Assembly (NCBI GenBank): GCA_025350885.1
Contig: JANXXA010000250.1
Coordinates: 1 to 7,305, forward strand
Source of the DNA: Phenylobacterium sp.
GTDB lineage: Bacteria > Pseudomonadota > Alphaproteobacteria > Caulobacterales > Caulobacteraceae
Direction: 5' to 3'
Length of the DNA stretch: 7,305 nucleotides
The notes under the pieces are model-generated. The model was not told the origin of the DNA and did not search any database. It worked only from the letters and a program-made list of their open reading frames with translations. Positions within the stretch are counted from its first letter, which is position 1. Each line of letters begins with the position of its first letter. Positions 1 to 7,305 of the stretch are shown here, one piece after another. Position numbers and translations under genes: made by a program.

Positions 1-243
1 ACCTTCCATTCGCTTGAAGACCGAATCGTGAAGACCTTCCTGACGGTGCGGGCAGGCAAAACGCCGGGGGGATCGCGCCACGCGCCGCCGGTGGAATCCA
101 CCGCGGCGCCGAGCTTCCAGCTGTCGTTCAACGGCGCCCGAACGGCGTCGGCGGCGGAGCTGGCGGCCAATCCCAGAGCCCGGTCGGCGAAGCTGAGGGC
201 GGCGGTGCGCACCGACGCCCCGGTCTGGAGGGTGGCGGCATGA
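1..243 (+). CDS. rsmH: 16S rRNA (cytosine(1402)-N(4))-methyltransferase RsmH (MraW), C-terminal fragment
   Basis: This is the last 80 codons of a gene that begins before the window; the frame is open from base 1 to the TGA at 241-243. RsmH uses S-adenosylmethionine to methylate N4 of C1402 in the 16S rRNA decoding centre, in the cytoplasm. The fragment opens with [10 protein letters not shown] (residues 2-11 of the visible part), a hallmark of the RsmH C-terminal region, and ends with the family's usual basic motif [12 protein letters not shown] (from base 169). The SAM-binding N-terminal part lies outside the window. The gene normally sits just ahead of ftsL in dcw clusters, as here, and its stop overlaps the ftsL start by four bases (ATGA, 240-243). 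A separate small gene starting at GTG 28 is not credible, because the RsmH motif begins upstream of it. Confidence 0.95.
   Translation, partial: TFHSLEDRIVKTFLTVRAGKTPGGSRHAPPVESTAAPSFQLSFNGARTASAAELAANPRARSAKLRAAVRTDAPVWRVAA
227..232 (+). promoter_or_regulatory. Ribosome binding site of ftsL
   Basis: GGAGGG lies seven bases before the ATG at 240, inside the end of rsmH. It is a near-perfect Shine-Dalgarno sequence at good spacing and supports the ATG at 240 as the ftsL start. Confidence 0.8.
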
Positions 244-665
244 ACTGGCTGGGTCACAGGGTGCGAGGCTTCCGGCTGGTGGATCTGGTGGCGCTGGGCG
301 TGCTGACGGTGCTGATCCTCGGCGTCTATCTGGCCAAGACCATTGCAGGTCGCGAGCGGACCGAGATCGCCCGGGTCGAGCGCCAGATCGAGATGGAAAA
401 AGCCCGCATCCGGCTGCTGCGGGCAGAGGTCAGTCATCTTGAGCAACCGGCGCGGATCGAACGCCTGGCCGTAGGCTATCTGGGCCTCGCCCCAACGTCG
501 CTGAAGCGCGAGACGACGCTCGAGGCCCTCGCCGACGTCGCCAGCAAGCCCTTCGCGGCGCCTACGGCCGTGGCGGAGGTGACGCCCGATCCGATTCTGA
601 CCGCCGCCCCGCAGCCGGCCGCGCCCCTGGCCGCGCCGATCGAAGTCGCCGAGGCCGCCCGGTGA
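240..665 (+). CDS. ftsL: Cell division protein FtsL
   Basis: This 141-residue protein fits FtsL, the small bitopic inner-membrane protein that joins FtsB and FtsQ and helps recruit and activate the FtsW-FtsI septal peptidoglycan synthase. Sequence features in order: a short basic cytoplasmic tail (residues 1-12), one transmembrane helix (about 14-35), a charged heptad-like coiled-coil region (about 38-72, many R, E, I and L), then the segment [15 protein letters not shown], which resembles the 'LGL.P' ending common in FtsL proteins. After this comes an Ala/Pro-rich tail (about 90-141). FtsL diverges fast in sequence, so the call rests mainly on topology and on its place between rsmH and ftsI. 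The start is ATG 240, with a strong Shine-Dalgarno sequence at 227-232, and overlaps the rsmH stop. The stop TGA (663-665) overlaps the GTG start of ftsI, so the two are probably translationally coupled. Confidence 0.9.
   Translation: MNWLGHRVRGFRLVDLVALGVLTVLILGVYLAKTIAGRERTEIARVERQIEMEKARIRLLRAEVSHLEQPARIERLAVGYLGLAPTSLKRETTLEALADVASKPFAAPTAVAEVTPDPILTAAPQPAAPLAAPIEVAEAAR
651..654 (+). promoter_or_regulatory. Probable ribosome binding site of ftsI
   Basis: GAGG lies seven bases before the GTG at 662. The alternative in-frame ATG at 698 has no purine-rich sequence at suitable distance, so this site favours the GTG start. Confidence 0.5.
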
Positions 666-2413
666 GCCTTGGGCAGCAGACCTTTGGCGACACCGCGATG
701 TCGCGCTGGTTTTCGTCGTGGATCTGGCGCTTCGAGCACGCGTTCGAGCGGGCGCGGGCCTCCGGCCGCGCGGAGAATGACACCCGCATCCGCATCTTCG
801 TCGTCCTGGTGCTGTTCTCGCTGGGCTTCCTGTGGCTGACCTATGGCTCGACCCGGGCGACCTTGTTTCCGGGCGCCAGCCGGGGCGACTATGCCCAGTC
901 GCTGGGTTCCGCGCGCGCCGATCTCGTCGACCGTAACGGCCAGATGCTGGCCGCCGACCTCCTGCACTACGGCCTCTACATTGACCCCCGCGAGATCTGG
1001 GACCCCGCCGAGACCCGCCGCGCCCTCTCGGCCAGCTTGCCGGGCCTGACCGCGGAACGCCTGGAGCGTGCGCTGCGAGCCGGCCGGCGCACCTTCGTCA
1101 CCGGGGGACTGACGCCGGAGGTCCGCGCCCAGGTGCATGAGCTTGGCCTGCCCGGTGTCAGCTTCGAGCCGGAGCAAAAGCGGGTCTATCCGCTGGGCTA
1201 CACCGCCGCCCATCTGATCGGCTTTGCCGACACCGGCGGCGAGGGCTTGGCCGGGGCGGAAGCCGCGCTGAACGACGACATCCGCGCCGCCGTATCCGGT
1301 GGGACCACCGTGCCGCTGGCTATCGACCTGCGGGTCCAGGCCGCGCTGGAGGACGAACTCTACAAGGCGGCCGCCCAGTTCCACCCGCACGGCGCGGCCG
1401 GCGTGGTGATCAACGTCCACACCGGTGAGCTCCTCGGTCTGGCCAGCTATCCGACCTTCGACCCCAACAAGCCCGGCGCCGCCAGCCTCGACGCGCGCCT
1501 GAACCGGGCGGCCGGGTCGATCTATGAGATGGGCTCGACGTTCAAAGGGTTCACCGTCGCCATCGGCCTGGACACCGGGGTCGCGACGCCGACCTCGACC
1601 TTCGATGCGCGGACGCCGTTCCAGCTCGGCTACCGGACGATCCACGACTATCACGCGACCCACAAGATCCTGACCCTGGTCGAGGTGTTCCAGCATTCCT
1701 CGAACATCGGCACCGCGCGGCTGGCTGAACAGATCGGCGTCGACCGGCTCAGCCACTATTTCAAGGCGTTCGGCCTGACCGAGCCCGCCAAGGTCGAGCT
1801 GATCGAGACCGCCCGGCCGCTGACGCCTAGGGTCTGGAACCAGGACGCGGTGGCCTCGACGTCGTTCGGTCACGGGATGAACGTCAGCCCGCTGGCGCTG
1901 GCCCGGGCCTATTCCGGCCTGTTGAACGGCGGCGAGCTGTTGCCGCTGACGATCCGCAAACTGCCGGCCGGCACCCAGGTCCATGGCCCGCGCATCGTCT
2001 CGCCGGCGACGGCGGCGACGCTGCTGCAGATCATGCGCGCCAACGTCACCGGCGGTTCGGGTAAGTCGGCCAACATTCCCGGGCTCAATGTCGGCGGAAA
2101 GACCGGCACCGGCGACAAGTGGGACAACGCCGCGCGCGCCTACAGCCATACCAAGCAGGTCTCGTCGTTCGCCGCGGTCTTTCCCACCGACGGGCCGCTG
2201 GACGCACCACGTTACTTCGTGCTGATCCTGATGGACGAGCCGGGACGCGACAAGACCGGGCTCGACCCCACCGGCGGCATCGCCGCGGCGCCGGCCGCCG
2301 GCCGGGTGATCGAACGCATCGCCCCGTTCCTCGGCGTCCAGCGCCGGGTCGAGACCAACCCCTTCGCGCCGCCCGCCGTGGTGGCCGCCGCCGACGCCGG
2401 AGAAGAGCATTGA
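662..2413 (+). CDS. ftsI: Septal peptidoglycan D,D-transpeptidase FtsI (penicillin-binding protein 3)
   Basis: This class B penicillin-binding protein of 583 residues cross-links peptide stems at the division septum on the periplasmic side and is a beta-lactam target. It has a cytoplasmic N-terminus rich in Trp, Phe and Arg (to about 42) and one transmembrane anchor (about 43-61). The PBP dimerisation domain begins near RADLVDRNG (85-93), and the transpeptidase domain spans about 250-560. All three catalytic motifs are intact: STFK with the acylated Ser292 and Lys295, SSN at 346-348, and KTGT at 480-483. The context YEMGSTFK is typical of alphaproteobacterial FtsI. The length is usual for the family. 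I chose GTG 662, which overlaps the ftsL stop as GTGA and has a GAGG site upstream. ATG 698 (residue 13) is the alternative and would remove only cytoplasmic residues. FtsI works with FtsW, probably encoded beyond murD outside the window. Confidence 0.97.
   Translation: MSLGQQTFGDTAMSRWFSSWIWRFEHAFERARASGRAENDTRIRIFVVLVLFSLGFLWLTYGSTRATLFPGASRGDYAQSLGSARADLVDRNGQMLAADLLHYGLYIDPREIWDPAETRRALSASLPGLTAERLERALRAGRRTFVTGGLTPEVRAQVHELGLPGVSFEPEQKRVYPLGYTAAHLIGFADTGGEGLAGAEAALNDDIRAAVSGGTTVPLAIDLRVQAALEDELYKAAAQFHPHGAAGVVINVHTGELLGLASYPTFDPNKPGAASLDARLNRAAGSIYEMGSTFKGFTVAIGLDTGVATPTSTFDARTPFQLGYRTIHDYHATHKILTLVEVFQHSSNIGTARLAEQIGVDRLSHYFKAFGLTEPAKVELIETARPLTPRVWNQDAVASTSFGHGMNVSPLALARAYSGLLNGGELLPLTIRKLPAGTQVHGPRIVSPATAATLLQIMRANVTGGSGKSANIPGLNVGGKTGTGDKWDNAARAYSHTKQVSSFAAVFPTDGPLDAPRYFVLILMDEPGRDKTGLDPTGGIAAAPAAGRVIERIAPFLGVQRRVETNPFAPPAVVAAADAGEEH
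2399..2407 (+). promoter_or_regulatory. Ribosome binding site of murE
   Basis: The purine run GGAGAAGAG inside the last codons of ftsI places GGAG seven bases before TTG 2410. No ATG or GTG in the murE frame lies close to this site, so it decides the TTG start. Confidence 0.65.
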
Positions 2414-3867
2414 GGCTCTCTGAACTCCTGCGCCGCGAGGTTCCGGCCGATCCCGAGATCACCGGGGTCACCGCCGACAGCCGCAAGGTTCGGCCGGGCT
2501 ATCTGTTCGCCGCTTTGCCGGGCGCCAAGGTCGATGGCCGCAGCTTCGCCCCGCGCGCCGTGGAGCAGGGGGCGGTGGCCGTGCTGGCCGGACGCGAGAT
2601 CGAGCATCTTTCGGTGCCGTTGGTCACCGCCGGCGACCCGCGCCGGGCCTATGCCCTGGCCGCCACGGCGCTCTGGGGCGCCCAGCCGGCGACCTGCGTC
2701 GCCGTCACCGGCACCAACGGCAAGACCTCCGTCGCCGGCTTCTGCCGCCAGATCTTCGCGGGCGCGGGCCACAAGGCCGCCAGCATGGGCACCCTGGGGC
2801 TCCGCGTCAGCGCGCCCGACCGTCGAAACGGGAGCGTCGTCGATGAACAGGTCACGCCGCCCGGCCTGACCACGCCCGACGCCGCTGACGTGGCCGAACT
2901 GCTGGCCGGCGCGGCCCGGTCGGGCGTCACCCACCTGGCTCTTGAAGCCTCCTCGCACGGTATCGATCAACGCCGGTTGGACGGGGTCCGCCTGACCGCC
3001 GCGGGCTTTCTCAACCTGACCCAGGACCATCTCGACTACCACGGCACCATGGGGGTCTATCGGGCCGCCAAGCTGCGCCTGTTCGACACGCTGCTGGCGC
3101 GCGGCAGGACGGCGGTGCTGAACGCCGACTCCGACGCCTATCCGGCCTTCGCCGCAGCCGCCGTCAGCGCCGGTCATAGCGTCATGAGCGTCGGGACCGC
3201 AGGCCAGGGACTGACGCTGGTCGCCCGCGCGCCGCTGCTCGGTGGCCAACGCCTGAGCGTGCGCCATAGCGGCCAGGTCCATGACCTGCGCCTGCCCCTG
3301 GCAGGAGCTTTCCAGGCATCGAACGCGCTGGTGGCGGCCGGACTCTGCATCGCCGCTGGGCTGAGCGTCGAACAGGCGCTGGCGGGGCTGGAAACGCTGG
3401 TCGGCGCGCCCGGGAGGCTGCAGCGCATCGGCCAGGGCCCGCGCGGCGGCGAGGCCTATGTGGACTATGCCCATACGCCCGATGGCCTGGAGACCGTGCT
3501 GCGCGCGCTGCGGCCGCACGTGCGCGGCAGACTGATCGTGGTGTTCGGGGCCGGCGGTGATCGCGATCGCGGCAAGCGGCCGCTGATGGGAAAGATCGCC
3601 GCCGGTCTGGCCGATGTGGTGATTGTCACCGACGACAACCCGCGCGGCGAGCCGCCGGCCGCGATCCGCGCCGAGATTCTGGCCGGCGCCCGCGACGCCA
3701 AGGAAATCGGCGACCGGCGCGAGGCGATCGGCGCCGCCGTCGCCCTGCTGGCCGACGGCGATATTCTGGTGGTCGCCGGCAAGGGCCATGAGCAGGGTCA
3801 GACCGTGGGCGACGTGGTTCATCCCTTCGACGATGTCGCCGAGACGCAGGCCGCGCTCCATGGCTGA
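2410..3867 (+). CDS. murE: UDP-N-acetylmuramoyl-L-alanyl-D-glutamate--2,6-diaminopimelate ligase MurE
   Basis: MurE is the cytoplasmic ATP-dependent ligase that adds meso-diaminopimelate, the third residue of the peptidoglycan stem peptide. The 485 residues match the usual length. Domains in order: a UDP-MurNAc-binding N-terminal domain with TADSRKVRPGYLFAALPG (near 20-37), the central ATPase domain with P-loop GTNGKTS (101-107), LEASSHGIDQRRL, and the Lys of YRAAKLRLFD (Lys221, the expected carbamylated lysine). The C-terminal domain has YAHTPDGLETVL and DNPRGE (Asp409, Asn410, Pro411, Arg412). The DNPR motif marks a meso-DAP-adding enzyme and not a Lys-adding one. The start is inferred as TTG 2410, overlapping the ftsI stop as TTGA, with GGAG at 2399-2402. 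The frame stays open upstream to about 2119, but that part lies within ftsI and looks nothing like MurE. The gene overlaps murF by eight bases. Confidence 0.97.
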   Translation: MRLSELLRREVPADPEITGVTADSRKVRPGYLFAALPGAKVDGRSFAPRAVEQGAVAVLAGREIEHLSVPLVTAGDPRRAYALAATALWGAQPATCVAVTGTNGKTSVAGFCRQIFAGAGHKAASMGTLGLRVSAPDRRNGSVVDEQVTPPGLTTPDAADVAELLAGAARSGVTHLALEASSHGIDQRRLDGVRLTAAGFLNLTQDHLDYHGTMGVYRAAKLRLFDTLLARGRTAVLNADSDAYPAFAAAAVSAGHSVMSVGTAGQGLTLVARAPLLGGQRLSVRHSGQVHDLRLPLAGAFQASNALVAAGLCIAAGLSVEQALAGLETLVGAPGRLQRIGQGPRGGEAYVDYAHTPDGLETVLRALRPHVRGRLIVVFGAGGDRDRGKRPLMGKIAAGLADVVIVTDDNPRGEPPAAIRAEILAGARDAKEIGDRREAIGAAVALLADGDILVVAGKGHEQGQTVGDVVHPFDDVAETQAALHG

Positions 3868-5257
3868 GGCGCTGTGGACCTCGCAGGACATCGCGGCCGC
3901 GACCGGCGGCAAGCTCGCCGGCCGACCGTTCGCCGCCAGCGGCGTCTCCATCGATACGCGCACGCTTGAACCCGGTGACCTGTTCGTGGCGCTGGGCGGC
4001 GTCCGTGACGGCCATGAGTTCGTTGAACAGGCCATGGCCAAGGGCGCGGTCGGGGCGCTGGCGTCTCGCCAGGTTTTCGGCTCGGCGGTGATGATCGACG
4101 ATCCGTTCAAGGCTCTTGAGCGGTTGGGCATTGCCGCGCGCGAACGAGCGTCGACCACTCGCCGGGGCGCGGTCACCGGCTCGGTCGGCAAGACCAGCGT
4201 CACCCAGGCCATCGCCGCGGGCCTGAGCCTTGCCGGCCGCGCGCATGCGTCGGTGAACAGCTACAACAACCACATCGGCGTGCCCCTGACGCTGGCGCGG
4301 ATGCCCCGCGATACCGAGCGTGCGATCTTCGAGATCGGCATGAACCACGCAGGCGAGATCGGGCCGCTCAGCCGCATGGTCCAGCCGCACGCCGTCGCGG
4401 TGACCAATGTCGGCCCGGTCCACGTCGAAAACTTCCCCGACGGCGAGACCGGCGTGGCGACGGCCAAGGCCGAGATTTTCGAGGGCCTGTCGAGGGGCGG
4501 TGTGGCGGTGCTGAACGCCGACGATCCCTGGTTCAGCCTGTTGCGCGACGCCGCGGTCAAGGCCGGCGCCGAGGTCCGCACCTTCGGCCGGGGCGAGGGG
4601 TGCGACGCGCGCTTGATTGACGTCCGTGGTCGCGCCCAGGGGGCCGTGATTGAGGCGCGCTTCAACGGCGAGGATCTCGAGGTCCCGATCCTGCAGAGCG
4701 GCGCGCACTGGGGGCTGAACAGCCTGGCCGTCCTGCTGATGCTGGAGGCGCTCGATGTCGAGCTCGCCGACGGCCTGGCGGCGCTGGCGAGCTTCGAGCC
4801 CCTGGCGGGGCGCGGCGCCGAGCGCTGCGTGCGTCTCGCGGGCGGCGGCTTCACCCTGGTTGACGAGAGCTACAACGCCAACCCGGTCTCCATGGCCGCG
4901 GCTATCGCCACCCTGGGCGCGCGCTCGACGGCCGGGCGCAGGATCGCGGCGCTGACCGACATGCTGGAACTGGGGGCGGAGGCCCCGGCCTATCACGCGG
5001 CCCTGGCGCAGCCGTTGGCCCAGGCGGGGGTCGATCTGGTGTTCTGCGCCGGCCCGCTGATGAAATCCCTGTGGGACGCCCTTCCGCCGACTCGGCGCGG
5101 CGGCTACGCGGAGACGGCGGCGGCGTTGGCGCCGCGGGTCGCCCAGGTCGCAGAGCCTGGCGACGTGGTGATGGTGAAGGGCTCGAACGGGTCGAAGGCC
5201 GGCGCAATCGCGGCCGCGCTGACGGCCCTCGACGTCCGCTCCGGGGAGGCGGGCTGA
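3860..5257 (+). CDS. murF: UDP-N-acetylmuramoyl-tripeptide--D-alanyl-D-alanine ligase MurF
   Basis: MurF joins D-Ala-D-Ala to UDP-MurNAc-tripeptide, the last cytoplasmic step in making the pentapeptide precursor. The protein is 465 residues, normal for the family. In order it shows the N-terminal substrate-binding motif [16 protein letters not shown] (about 30-45), the P-loop GSVGKTS (107-113), the MurF-typical [14 protein letters not shown] and [12 protein letters not shown], then [11 protein letters not shown] and DMLELG (367-372) leading into the C-terminal domain, and [10 protein letters not shown] near the end. The start ATG 3860 lies eight bases inside the murE end, with a weak GCAGG site before it. 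The same frame is open further upstream, but only as a shadow inside murE. The position usually Gly before DMLELG is Thr366 here. The stop TGA shares its last base with the mraY ATG. Confidence 0.97.
   Translation: MAEALWTSQDIAAATGGKLAGRPFAASGVSIDTRTLEPGDLFVALGGVRDGHEFVEQAMAKGAVGALASRQVFGSAVMIDDPFKALERLGIAARERASTTRRGAVTGSVGKTSVTQAIAAGLSLAGRAHASVNSYNNHIGVPLTLARMPRDTERAIFEIGMNHAGEIGPLSRMVQPHAVAVTNVGPVHVENFPDGETGVATAKAEIFEGLSRGGVAVLNADDPWFSLLRDAAVKAGAEVRTFGRGEGCDARLIDVRGRAQGAVIEARFNGEDLEVPILQSGAHWGLNSLAVLLMLEALDVELADGLAALASFEPLAGRGAERCVRLAGGGFTLVDESYNANPVSMAAAIATLGARSTAGRRIAALTDMLELGAEAPAYHAALAQPLAQAGVDLVFCAGPLMKSLWDALPPTRRGGYAETAAALAPRVAQVAEPGDVVMVKGSNGSKAGAIAAALTALDVRSGEAG
5243..5249 (+). promoter_or_regulatory. 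Ribosome binding site of mraY
   Basis: GGGGAGG lies seven bases before ATG 5257, inside the last codons of murF. It is strong and well placed, and it fixes the mraY start. It suggests mraY can be initiated independently as well as by coupling to murF. Confidence 0.8.
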
Positions 5258-6372
5258 TGTTCTACTGGCTGTACGAATATCTCTCGGCCGGCGGCCACGG
5301 TCACGTGCCGGTGCTTAATCTGCTGAAATATCTGACCTTCCGCACCGGGATGTCGCTGTTCACGGCGCAGATCATCGTTGTCGCCATGGGTTCGCGGTTC
5401 ATCCGCTGGATGCAGACCAAGCAGGGCCGGGGCCAGCCGATCCGCGCCGAGGGCATCCAGCGCCACATCATCGAGAAGGCCGGCACGCCGACCATGGGCG
5501 GGGTGATGATCCTGGCCGGGCTGATCGCCGGAACCCTGCTGTGGGCGGACCTGTCCAACGTCTATGTCTGGGCGCTTTTGCTGGTCACCTCGGGCTATGG
5601 CCTGCTGGGCTTCCTCGACGACTATTCCAAGGTCACCAAACAGACCACCGACGGCATCTCCGGCAGGATGCGGCTGTTGCTGGAGGCATTGATCGCCATG
5701 GCGGCGGTGAGCCTGATCATTCTGTTCGCCGCCAAGCCGCCGGAAGCCCCGGACCTTCTGACCTCGGTGAGTTTTCCGCTGTTCAAGCAGGCGCTCGTCA
5801 ACCTGCACTGGTTCTATCTGGCCTTTGGCGCCTTCATCATCGTCGGCGCCGCCAATGCCGTGAACTTCACTGACGGGCTCGACGGGCTGGCGACCGTGCC
5901 GGCGATGATCGCCGCGGCCGCCTACGGCCTGATCGCCTATCTGGTCGGCAACTTCGTTTTCGCCAACTATCTGCAGCTGCACTTCGTGCCGGGGGTCGGC
6001 GAGATCGCCATCTATTGCGGGGCGATGATCGGCGCCGGCCTGGGCTTCCTCTGGTACAACGCCCCGCCCGCCCGGATCTTCATGGGCGACACCGGGGCGC
6101 TGGCGCTGGGCGGCGGCATAGGCGCCGTGGCGGTGGCCACCCGCCAGGAGATCCTGCTGGGCGTGATCGGCGGCCTGTTCGTCGCCGAGACCCTGTCTGT
6201 GGTCATCCAGGTCGCCTGGTTCAAGCGCACCGGGCGCCGGATCTTCCTCATGGCCCCGATCCACCATCATTTCGAAAAGCTCGGGTGGTCGGAATCGACC
6301 GTGGTGATCCGTTTCTGGATCGTCTCGATCATGCTGGCCCTGCTGGGCCTGGCCACCCTGAAGCTGCGGTAG
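5257..6372 (+). CDS. mraY: Phospho-N-acetylmuramoyl-pentapeptide-transferase MraY
   Basis: MraY is a polytopic inner-membrane enzyme that transfers phospho-MurNAc-pentapeptide from UDP to undecaprenyl phosphate, forming lipid I. The 371-residue protein is strongly hydrophobic with many membrane segments; the family has ten, with the active site facing the cytoplasm. Visible family motifs are KAGTPTMGG near residue 74, FLDDYSK with Asp121 and Asp122, [10 protein letters not shown] with Asn203, Asp206 and Asp209, FMGDTG with Asp278 (the catalytic metal-site aspartate), and PIHHHFE with His336-His338. All conserved acidic residues are present and the length is full. The ATG at 5257 overlaps the murF stop by one base (TGATG) and has a strong Shine-Dalgarno sequence. 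The stop is TAG at 6370-6372. I see no sign of truncation or frameshift. Confidence 0.98.
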   Translation: MFYWLYEYLSAGGHGHVPVLNLLKYLTFRTGMSLFTAQIIVVAMGSRFIRWMQTKQGRGQPIRAEGIQRHIIEKAGTPTMGGVMILAGLIAGTLLWADLSNVYVWALLLVTSGYGLLGFLDDYSKVTKQTTDGISGRMRLLLEALIAMAAVSLIILFAAKPPEAPDLLTSVSFPLFKQALVNLHWFYLAFGAFIIVGAANAVNFTDGLDGLATVPAMIAAAAYGLIAYLVGNFVFANYLQLHFVPGVGEIAIYCGAMIGAGLGFLWYNAPPARIFMGDTGALALGGGIGAVAVATRQEILLGVIGGLFVAETLSVVIQVAWFKRTGRRIFLMAPIHHHFEKLGWSESTVVIRFWIVSIMLALLGLATLKLR

Positions 6373-6380
6373 GGGAGGGC

Positions 6381-6387
6381 AGGCGAG
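6381..6387 (+). promoter_or_regulatory. Probable ribosome binding site of murD
   Basis: AGGCGAG lies in the 19-base gap between mraY and murD, with its AGG eight bases before ATG 6392. A second purine-rich run, GGGGAGGG (6372-6379), overlaps the mraY stop but is somewhat far from the start. The gap holds no hairpin that would suggest a terminator. Confidence 0.5.
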
Positions 6388-6391
6388 CGCC

Positions 6392-7305
6392 ATGATCCCG
6401 GTCCGCGGTTTCGAGGGAAAGACGGTCGCGGTGTTCGGCCTGGCGCGCACGGGCCTGGCCGCGGCGCGCGCGCTCGTGGCCGGCGGCGCGGACGTCGCGC
6501 TGTGGGACGAAAACCCGGCGTCGCGGGCGGCCGCGCAGGCGCAGGGCTTGACGCTCACCGACCTTGCCACCGCCGACTGGTCGCGGTTCGCGGCCCTGAT
6601 GCTCTCGCCCGGCGTGCCCCTGACCCATCCCGCACCCCACTGGACGGTCGGCAAGGCCCGCGCGGCCGGCGTCGAGATCCTGGGCGACATCGAGCTCTTC
6701 GCCCGGACGGTGAACTCAGCCCCCGAACACCGCCGCCCGAAGATCGTCGCCATCACCGGCACCAACGGCAAGTCCACCACCACCGCCCTCATCGGCCATG
6801 TGTGCGCCCAGGCGGGCCGCGACGTGCGCATCGGCGGCAACATCGGGGTCGGCGTCCTCGACCTGGAAGATATGCACGGCGGCGCGGTCTATGTGCTGGA
6901 GATGAGCTCCTATCAGCTCGACCTGACCTCCAGCCTGCACGCCGACGTGACGGTGATCCTGAACATCTCGCCCGACCACCTGGAACGCCATGGCGACATG
7001 GAGGGCTATGTCGCCGCCAAGCGCCGCATCCTTGCGAACCAGGGCAAGGGCGACACCGCGGTGATCGGGGTGGACGACGCCTGGGGCCAGCGGATCTGCA
7101 CCGAGATCACCGCCGCCAACCGCCGGACCATCGTGCCGATCTCGGCGTCCAAGGCCATGGGGCGCGGCATCTATGTGCTGCAGGGCGTGCTCTATGACGC
7201 CACTGGCGAGCGGGCCTATGAGGTGGCGGACCTGAACCGCGCCCAGTCGCTGCCGGGCCGCCACAACTGGCAAAACGCCGCGGCCGCCTACGCCGCCGCC
7301 AAGGG
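6392..7305 (+). CDS. murD: UDP-N-acetylmuramoyl-L-alanine--D-glutamate ligase MurD, 5' part
   Basis: MurD adds D-glutamate to UDP-MurNAc-L-Ala in the cytoplasm, the second amino acid of the stem peptide. About 304 codons are visible with no stop before the window ends; the family is usually around 450 residues. The N-terminal domain has a Rossmann-like start, GKTVAVFGLARTGLAAARAL, and the SPGVPLTHP motif. The central domain has the P-loop GTNGKST (123-129), the MurD-typical GGNIGV, EMSSYQLD (Ser172, Ser173, Tyr174, Gln175), NISPDHLERHG (Asp195, His196) and the expected carbamylated Lys210 in VAAKRRI. The hinge into the third domain is visible as GRHNWQNAAAA (His291, Asn292). The C-terminal D-Glu-binding domain lies outside the window. 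The start ATG 6392 follows the mraY stop by 19 bases and gives the expected MurD N-terminus. In related clusters ftsW and murG usually follow. Confidence 0.97.
   Translation, partial: MIPVRGFEGKTVAVFGLARTGLAAARALVAGGADVALWDENPASRAAAQAQGLTLTDLATADWSRFAALMLSPGVPLTHPAPHWTVGKARAAGVEILGDIELFARTVNSAPEHRRPKIVAITGTNGKSTTTALIGHVCAQAGRDVRIGGNIGVGVLDLEDMHGGAVYVLEMSSYQLDLTSSLHADVTVILNISPDHLERHGDMEGYVAAKRRILANQGKGDTAVIGVDDAWGQRICTEITAANRRTIVPISASKAMGRGIYVLQGVLYDATGERAYEVADLNRAQSLPGRHNWQNAAAAYAAAK

Noticed and set aside
476..2410. A 644-codon open frame on the minus strand opposite ftsL and ftsI.
   Set aside because: The predicted protein is rich in Gly, Arg, Ala, Asp and Gln with low complexity and no recognisable motif. 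It lies wholly opposite conserved genes, as expected when high GC at third codon positions removes stops on the other strand.
2212..4212. A 666-codon open frame on the minus strand opposite ftsI, murE and murF.
   Set aside because: It spans three conserved genes, has shadow-type composition and no domain I recognise.
3626..4996. A 456-codon open frame on the minus strand opposite murE and murF.
   Set aside because: Same shadow composition; the plus strand has complete MurE and MurF motifs here.
5314..5327. A TTAA followed by a partial second half-site, considered as a CtrA-type binding site.
   Set aside because: The second half reads GAAA and not TTAA, the spacing is off, and the bases encode conserved MraY residues LNLLKY.
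6373..6391. The mraY-murD gap as a possible terminator or promoter.
   Set aside because: It is only 19 bases, with no inverted repeat, no T run and no promoter-like elements; it holds just ribosome-binding sequence.
5104..6843. A 579-codon open frame on the minus strand opposite murF, mraY and murD.
   Set aside because: The His-, Gln- and Asp-rich product is what the reverse complement of hydrophobic MraY codons gives; there is no independent support.
6502..7197. A 231-codon plus-strand open frame inside murD in another frame.
   Set aside because: MurD is unmistakable in its own frame through this whole stretch, and the alternative product is Arg/Pro-rich with no motif.

Overview
The window is a stretch of the chromosomal division and cell wall (dcw) cluster of a high-GC Gram-negative bacterium, all on the + strand. 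It contains seven genes in the order rsmH (3' end only), ftsL, ftsI, murE, murF, mraY and murD (5' part only). The gene order, the high GC content, the DNPR meso-diaminopimelate signature in MurE, and protein features such as YEMGSTFK in FtsI and the MraY N-terminal region point to an alphaproteobacterium. I would guess Caulobacterales (Caulobacter, Phenylobacterium or Brevundimonas type), but the genus is an inference from general resemblance and not from a search.

Layout: positions 1-243 hold the C-terminus of the 16S rRNA methyltransferase RsmH. Positions 240-665 encode the small bitopic division protein FtsL, and 662-2413 the septal transpeptidase FtsI (PBP3). Then come the cytoplasmic ligases MurE (2410-3867) and MurF (3860-5257), the membrane transferase MraY (5257-6372), and MurD (6392 to the window edge and beyond). 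Coding density is almost total. Five of the six junctions overlap by 1 to 8 bases, and the only gap is 19 bases between mraY and murD. No gene-free stretch exceeds 20 bases. I see no promoter, terminator, tRNA, rRNA, mobile element, CRISPR array or long repeat.

How the genes work together: MurD, MurE and MurF add D-Glu, meso-DAP and D-Ala-D-Ala in turn to UDP-MurNAc-L-Ala. MraY then moves the phospho-MurNAc-pentapeptide onto undecaprenyl phosphate to give lipid I. FtsI cross-links the finished peptidoglycan at the septum, and FtsL (with FtsB and FtsQ encoded elsewhere) helps recruit and activate the septal synthase. The overlaps suggest one polycistronic message with translational coupling.

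I looked for an undescribed system on both strands and did not find one. The long reading frames on the minus strand are best explained as GC-rich shadows of these conserved genes. The findings below are small points: start codon choice and overlaps, an Ala/Pro-rich FtsL tail, one residue difference in MurF, a shared P-loop DNA segment, and GANTC sites.
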